Below, piece after piece: positions 60,981 to 64,000 of a stretch of DNA of 64,000 bases (position 1 is its first letter; every line of letters starts with the position of its first letter). Under the pieces are notes generated by a model, which saw only the letters and a program-made list of their open reading frames with translations, ran no database searches and was not told the DNA's origin. Where the stretch lies: contig CAKUZW010000003.1 in the NCBI GenBank assembly GCA_934718135.1, positions 124,001 to 188,000 of the forward strand, in the 5' to 3' direction. Source of the DNA: an uncultured Candidatus Melainabacteria bacterium (lineage in GTDB: Bacteria; Cyanobacteriota; Vampirovibrionia; Gastranaerophilales; Gastranaerophilaceae). A program made the translations under genes and the position numbers.

Positions 60981-61562
60981 TTAAATTCGGAATAGTTTTC
61001 CTAGAAATTTAACTACTTTTCCTGCTAATGTAGTTTTAGGTACTTTAACAGGAGTGTCCGGCAAATACATTCGTGTGTATTCTACTTTTGAAGATATATT
61101 TCGTCCGTATTTTATACAGTTGTCTAAATATTTATTCATTTCAGGAGAATTAGAGATAAATCCCATTTTTTTGTAAAAAACATGTGGAGGTCGTTTTTTA
61201 TCAAAAACCTTACTTGCAACCAGATGAACTCGTCCATTACATCCAAACTTCCAACTTTCATCTATTGCAAGTTTTATGCACTTTGCCCCATTACCGCTAT
61301 CTCTGACATTTGATTTTAGGCAATCAATTTGAAAAGATTTGTAAGGTTCAACTTCCGGATAAAAAGATTTGTTTCCTAAATTATATAGTGTCGGATGACC
61401 TTGCATTGTGCTCAATACTTCGCCTGTTTTGGTATCAAATAAATGATACTTATACTGAACAGGTCGTCCGCAATCAGTTTCCAATACCTGACGATGAAAT
61501 AATTTATCAGGAATTGTTTTGGTATATTCAGGGTAATAATTTAATAAATACCATCTGTTCAT
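60981..61562 (-). CDS. GNAT-like acetyltransferase
   Basis: 193 aa. Acetyl-CoA loop DSGNGAKCIKLAIDESWKFG, strand GRVHLVASKV, then PHVFYKKMGFISNSPEMNKY. These match the order of elements in 11803. N-terminus of about 90 residues is unlike standard GNATs (FHRQVLETDCGRPVQYKYH). No ribosome site seen. Convergent with 59216, 4 nt apart. Substrate unknown. Confidence 0.6.
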   Translation of the reverse strand: MNRWYLLNYYPEYTKTIPDKLFHRQVLETDCGRPVQYKYHLFDTKTGEVLSTMQGHPTLYNLGNKSFYPEVEPYKSFQIDCLKSNVRDSGNGAKCIKLAIDESWKFGCNGRVHLVASKVFDKKRPPHVFYKKMGFISNSPEMNKYLDNCIKYGRNISSKVEYTRMYLPDTPVKVPKTTLAGKVVKFLGKLFRI

Positions 61563-61738
61563 ATAATATTAAAAACAAGTTGTTCTAAATAATTGCTAAG
61601 ATGTAAAAATAATGAGATTTTTATTTTCGCCACCAATAAGTGATTATGTTAAAAAATAATAATATTCCCGCTTTAATCTTATTTTAGTATTATAATTATG
61701 GAATAGTAGAGAGTGTATAAATAGTAGGGATTAAAGTT

Positions 61739-63154
61739 TTGAAAAATAAAAAATATCATTTTATAGCAATAGGTGGAGTTGGAATGAGCGGACTTGCAAA
61801 ATATTTACTCCAAAACGGTTATGAAGTTTCCGGCTCTGACATAAACGACAGTAAATATGTTCAAGAAGTTAGAAAATTAGGTGCGAAAGTTTTCATCGGA
61901 CACGATGAAAATAATGTTCCGGATGATTGTATAGTTGTTGCAAGTACGGCAATTCACGATGACAATCCTGAAAAACAAAAAGCCAAAAGATTAGGATTGC
62001 CAATTTATCACCGTTCAGATTTGCTTGCAGAAATTTCAAAGGATGAAAAATACTTTATCGGATTTTCAGGAACTCATGGCAAAACTACAACCAGCGGTTT
62101 AAGTTCTTATGTCTTAGAAAAAGCAGGATTGAAACCTTCTTATATTGTTGGTGGAATTATTCCTGAACTTAATACAAATGCAAATTCAACAGGCGAAAAA
62201 TTCTTTATTGCAGAACTTGATGAAAGTGACGGAACAATTGTTAAATATTCTCCAAATTTGGTTGTTGTAAATAATCTTGAACCTGACCATTTGGATTTTT
62301 ATAAAAACGGATTAGAATCAATATTAGAAACTTTTGAAAAATTCTTATCTAACATGAGAGAAAACGGCACTGTGATGGCAAATATGGATAATGAAGGTGT
62401 TAAACGTCTAGTCAAACATTTTTCTCAAACTCCATTGGCTCATCATGCGAGATTTGTTACTTATTCAATTGGCGGAAATACTGATTATTCAGCTAAAAAT
62501 ATTGAATACAGTGAAGATTTTACAGCATTTGATATCCTTTATAAGGGTGAATTCAAAACAAGATTACAAATTTGCTTGAAAGGTGTTCATAACGTATATA
62601 ATTCACTTGCAGTTTGGGCAAGTTTGAATGAAGCAGGTATTGATATGAATCTTGTAAAACCTCATTTTGCAACTTTTACAGGCATGGGTAGAAGATTTCA
62701 AAAAGTAGGAGAATTTGACGGAATTTCAATTTATGATGACTATGCTCACCATCCGACAGAAATTAAAGCGACATTATCATCTTCGAAATCTTTCAAAAAC
62801 AGAAATGTAATTGCTGTTTTTCAACCGCATAGATATACAAGATTGCAAAACTTGTGGAATGAATTTATGGGAGCTTTTTCTAACGTAAATCGTGTCGTTG
62901 TGACAGATGTTTACGCAGCAAGTGAAAATTCGATTGAGGGCGTAAATTCAGAAGCTTTTGTCAGTGAATTAAAAGAAAAAATTGATATTCCTTGCGAATA
63001 TATTGCAGGAAGCATCAAAAATGTTGCAGAAAAATTGTACCCGACATTGAAATCTGGCGATATTGTTATCGGACTTGGTGCAGGTACAATTACTAACCTC
63101 GGAAAAGAATTGTTAGCTTTGAATAAAGAGGAGAAAGCAAAAGTTGTCGGTTAA
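61739..63154 (+). CDS. murC: UDP-N-acetylmuramate--L-alanine ligase MurC
   Basis: 471 aa. Starts at TTG 61739 (MKNKKYHFIAIGGVGMSGLA); there is no in-frame ATG before the nucleotide-binding motif. ATP loop FSGTHGKTTTSG, ELDESDGTIVKYSP, NLEPDHLDFY, DDYAHHPTEI. AGGGA lies upstream, and TATAAT at 61691-61696 may be the promoter. murB overlaps its 3' end. Confidence 0.96.
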   Translation: MKNKKYHFIAIGGVGMSGLAKYLLQNGYEVSGSDINDSKYVQEVRKLGAKVFIGHDENNVPDDCIVVASTAIHDDNPEKQKAKRLGLPIYHRSDLLAEISKDEKYFIGFSGTHGKTTTSGLSSYVLEKAGLKPSYIVGGIIPELNTNANSTGEKFFIAELDESDGTIVKYSPNLVVVNNLEPDHLDFYKNGLESILETFEKFLSNMRENGTVMANMDNEGVKRLVKHFSQTPLAHHARFVTYSIGGNTDYSAKNIEYSEDFTAFDILYKGEFKTRLQICLKGVHNVYNSLAVWASLNEAGIDMNLVKPHFATFTGMGRRFQKVGEFDGISIYDDYAHHPTEIKATLSSSKSFKNRNVIAVFQPHRYTRLQNLWNEFMGAFSNVNRVVVTDVYAASENSIEGVNSEAFVSELKEKIDIPCEYIAGSIKNVAEKLYPTLKSGDIVIGLGAGTITNLGKELLALNKEEKAKVVG

Positions 63155-64000
63155 TTCTGAAAAAGATTTTGATATAAAGAATTTAACTTCATTCAAAATT
63201 GGTGGAAAAATTTCAGAAGTTTTTTTTCCTGAAAACATTGATGAATTTGTTGAAATTTTGAAAGCGAATAAGGGTATTCAAGTTTTTGGAAACCTTTCTA
63301 ATACTTTGATTTCAACAGATGGATTTAATGGGAAAATTGTCCTGACAACAAAAATGAATTCTATAAATATAGAAGGACAAAAAGTGATTGCATATTGTGG
63401 AGTTAAAGGTCCAAAATTATCCCAAGAAGTTTGCAAATCAGGTCTGACAGGTCTGGAATTTATGATTGGTTTCCCAGGGTCTATTGGTGGAGAAGTTTGC
63501 ATGAATGCTTCTGCAAATGGACAATGTATAAGTGACAAATTAGTTGGTGTAACTTGTTATTCTCCAATTGACGGACTTGTTAAATATTCAAAAGATGAGA
63601 TGAATTTTGACTATAGAACTTCTCGTTGTCAAAATGAAGATTTGATTGTTCTGCAAGCAGAATTTGAACTTGATAAAAAAAATATTTCTGAAATTGAAGC
63701 ACAAATGAAGAAAAATTTGGAATTCAGAAAAGCTCATCAACCATCTTTAGCTCTTCCAAATTGCGGAAGTATATTCAAAAATCCTCCGGAAAATTCTGCA
63801 GGAAGATTGCTTGACTCAATTGGGGCAAAAGAAATGAGCGAAGGTGGTGTTAAAGTTTGGGAAAATCACGCAAACTTTATCGTCAATTCTCAATCAGGAA
63901 CATCTCTTGATGTTTTGACTCTAATGTCAAAAATGAAAAATAAAGTGTCAGAAAAATATAGTATAGACTTGCAACCCGAAATAAGATTTTTGGGTGGAAA
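63144..64000 (+). CDS. murB: UDP-N-acetylenolpyruvoylglucosamine reductase MurB, 3' end at window end
   Basis: FAD enzyme reducing UDP-GlcNAc-enolpyruvate. Starts at TTG 63144, overlapping murC by 11 nt, after GAGGAGAAAGC. 285 residues seen; only the last few are missing. GFPGSIGGEVCMNASANGQ, YRTSRCQ and NCGSIFKNPP, then LLDSIGAKEMSEGG and NHANFIVN are typical. The N-terminal FAD loop (GNLSNTLIST) is shorter than usual. Confidence 0.93.
   Translation, partial: MSVNSEKDFDIKNLTSFKIGGKISEVFFPENIDEFVEILKANKGIQVFGNLSNTLISTDGFNGKIVLTTKMNSINIEGQKVIAYCGVKGPKLSQEVCKSGLTGLEFMIGFPGSIGGEVCMNASANGQCISDKLVGVTCYSPIDGLVKYSKDEMNFDYRTSRCQNEDLIVLQAEFELDKKNISEIEAQMKKNLEFRKAHQPSLALPNCGSIFKNPPENSAGRLLDSIGAKEMSEGGVKVWENHANFIVNSQSGTSLDVLTLMSKMKNKVSEKYSIDLQPEIRFLGG

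Noticed and set aside
1..64000. tRNA or rRNA genes
   Set aside because: I looked for TpsiC-arm-like and conserved rRNA stretches and saw none; a covariance-model search would settle it.

Overview
The window is AT-rich chromosomal DNA, dense in short intergenic spaces, from an anaerobic Gram-negative-type bacterium. The best fit is a gut member of the non-photosynthetic cyanobacterial relatives (Melainabacteria / Vampirovibrionia, order Gastranaerophilales). That is an inference from several things together: low GC, an [FeFe]-hydrogenase maturation GTPase (hydF) and no photosynthesis genes, a heptosyltransferase-type GT9, prepilin paralogues carrying FTLAE-LITLGIIGIVAAMTIP, and many lineage-type unknown proteins. 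It contains no rRNA, tRNA, CRISPR or transposase gene that I can see.

Layout. 1-2810 (minus): fatty-acid/ribosome operon (unknown 87 aa, yceD, rpmF, plsX, fabH). 2956-8322 (plus): thiE, a large periplasmic TPR protein, a lipoprotein, a C_GCAxxG redox protein, crcB and an endonuclease-IV-like TIM barrel. 8408-11229 (minus): fabF, acpP and prepilin 1, with a divergent small HTH gene. 11326-20108: HTH gene, GNAT, leuS, ispF, unknown proteins, an acyltransferase, an annexin-like protein and rpsO. 20191-26368 (minus): yitT, cdaA, lysA, a CDP-glycerol transferase and a ROK kinase. 26533-31380: long unknown proteins. 31431-35250: plsY, holB, holA and hydF. 35443-39468: three-gene unknown cluster, XRE repressor and prepilin 2. 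39493-46262: Nudix, HAD, ffh, rpoD-dnaG and ispD. 46362-48634: two related small proteins with matching untranslated regions, and an XRE regulator. 48706-58276: SGNH hydrolase, rsmD, a repeat-rich island, GT9, GAF-GGDEF-HD, thiL, lepA, small regulators and fba. 58431-64000: membrane protein, EF-hand/LysM protein, GNAT, murC and murB (cut by the window end).

Most named genes are housekeeping: lipid synthesis (fabH, plsX, fabF, acpP, plsY), isoprenoid precursors (ispD, ispF), envelope (murB, murC, GT9), replication and transcription (dnaG, holA, holB, rpoD), translation and secretion (rpmF, rpsO, leuS, lepA, rsmD, ffh), thiamine (thiE, thiL) and second messengers (cdaA, GGDEF-HD).

The unusual content lies between them. 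(i) Two prepilin genes have very long leader peptides encoded by palindromic repeat DNA that also occurs elsewhere as a non-coding element with terminal inverted repeats; each prepilin is divergent from a small HTH gene, and the promoters carry long palindromes. (ii) Three unknown proteins without signal peptides (26533, 48224, 59216) have the same sigma-28-like promoter, TAAAGTTT-N12-(G/A)CCG. (iii) Two small paralogous genes carry a near-identical 3'UTR element that is complementary to their 5'UTR. (iv) Many genes lack a Shine-Dalgarno and have a -10 box 6-7 nt before the ATG, which suggests leaderless mRNAs.
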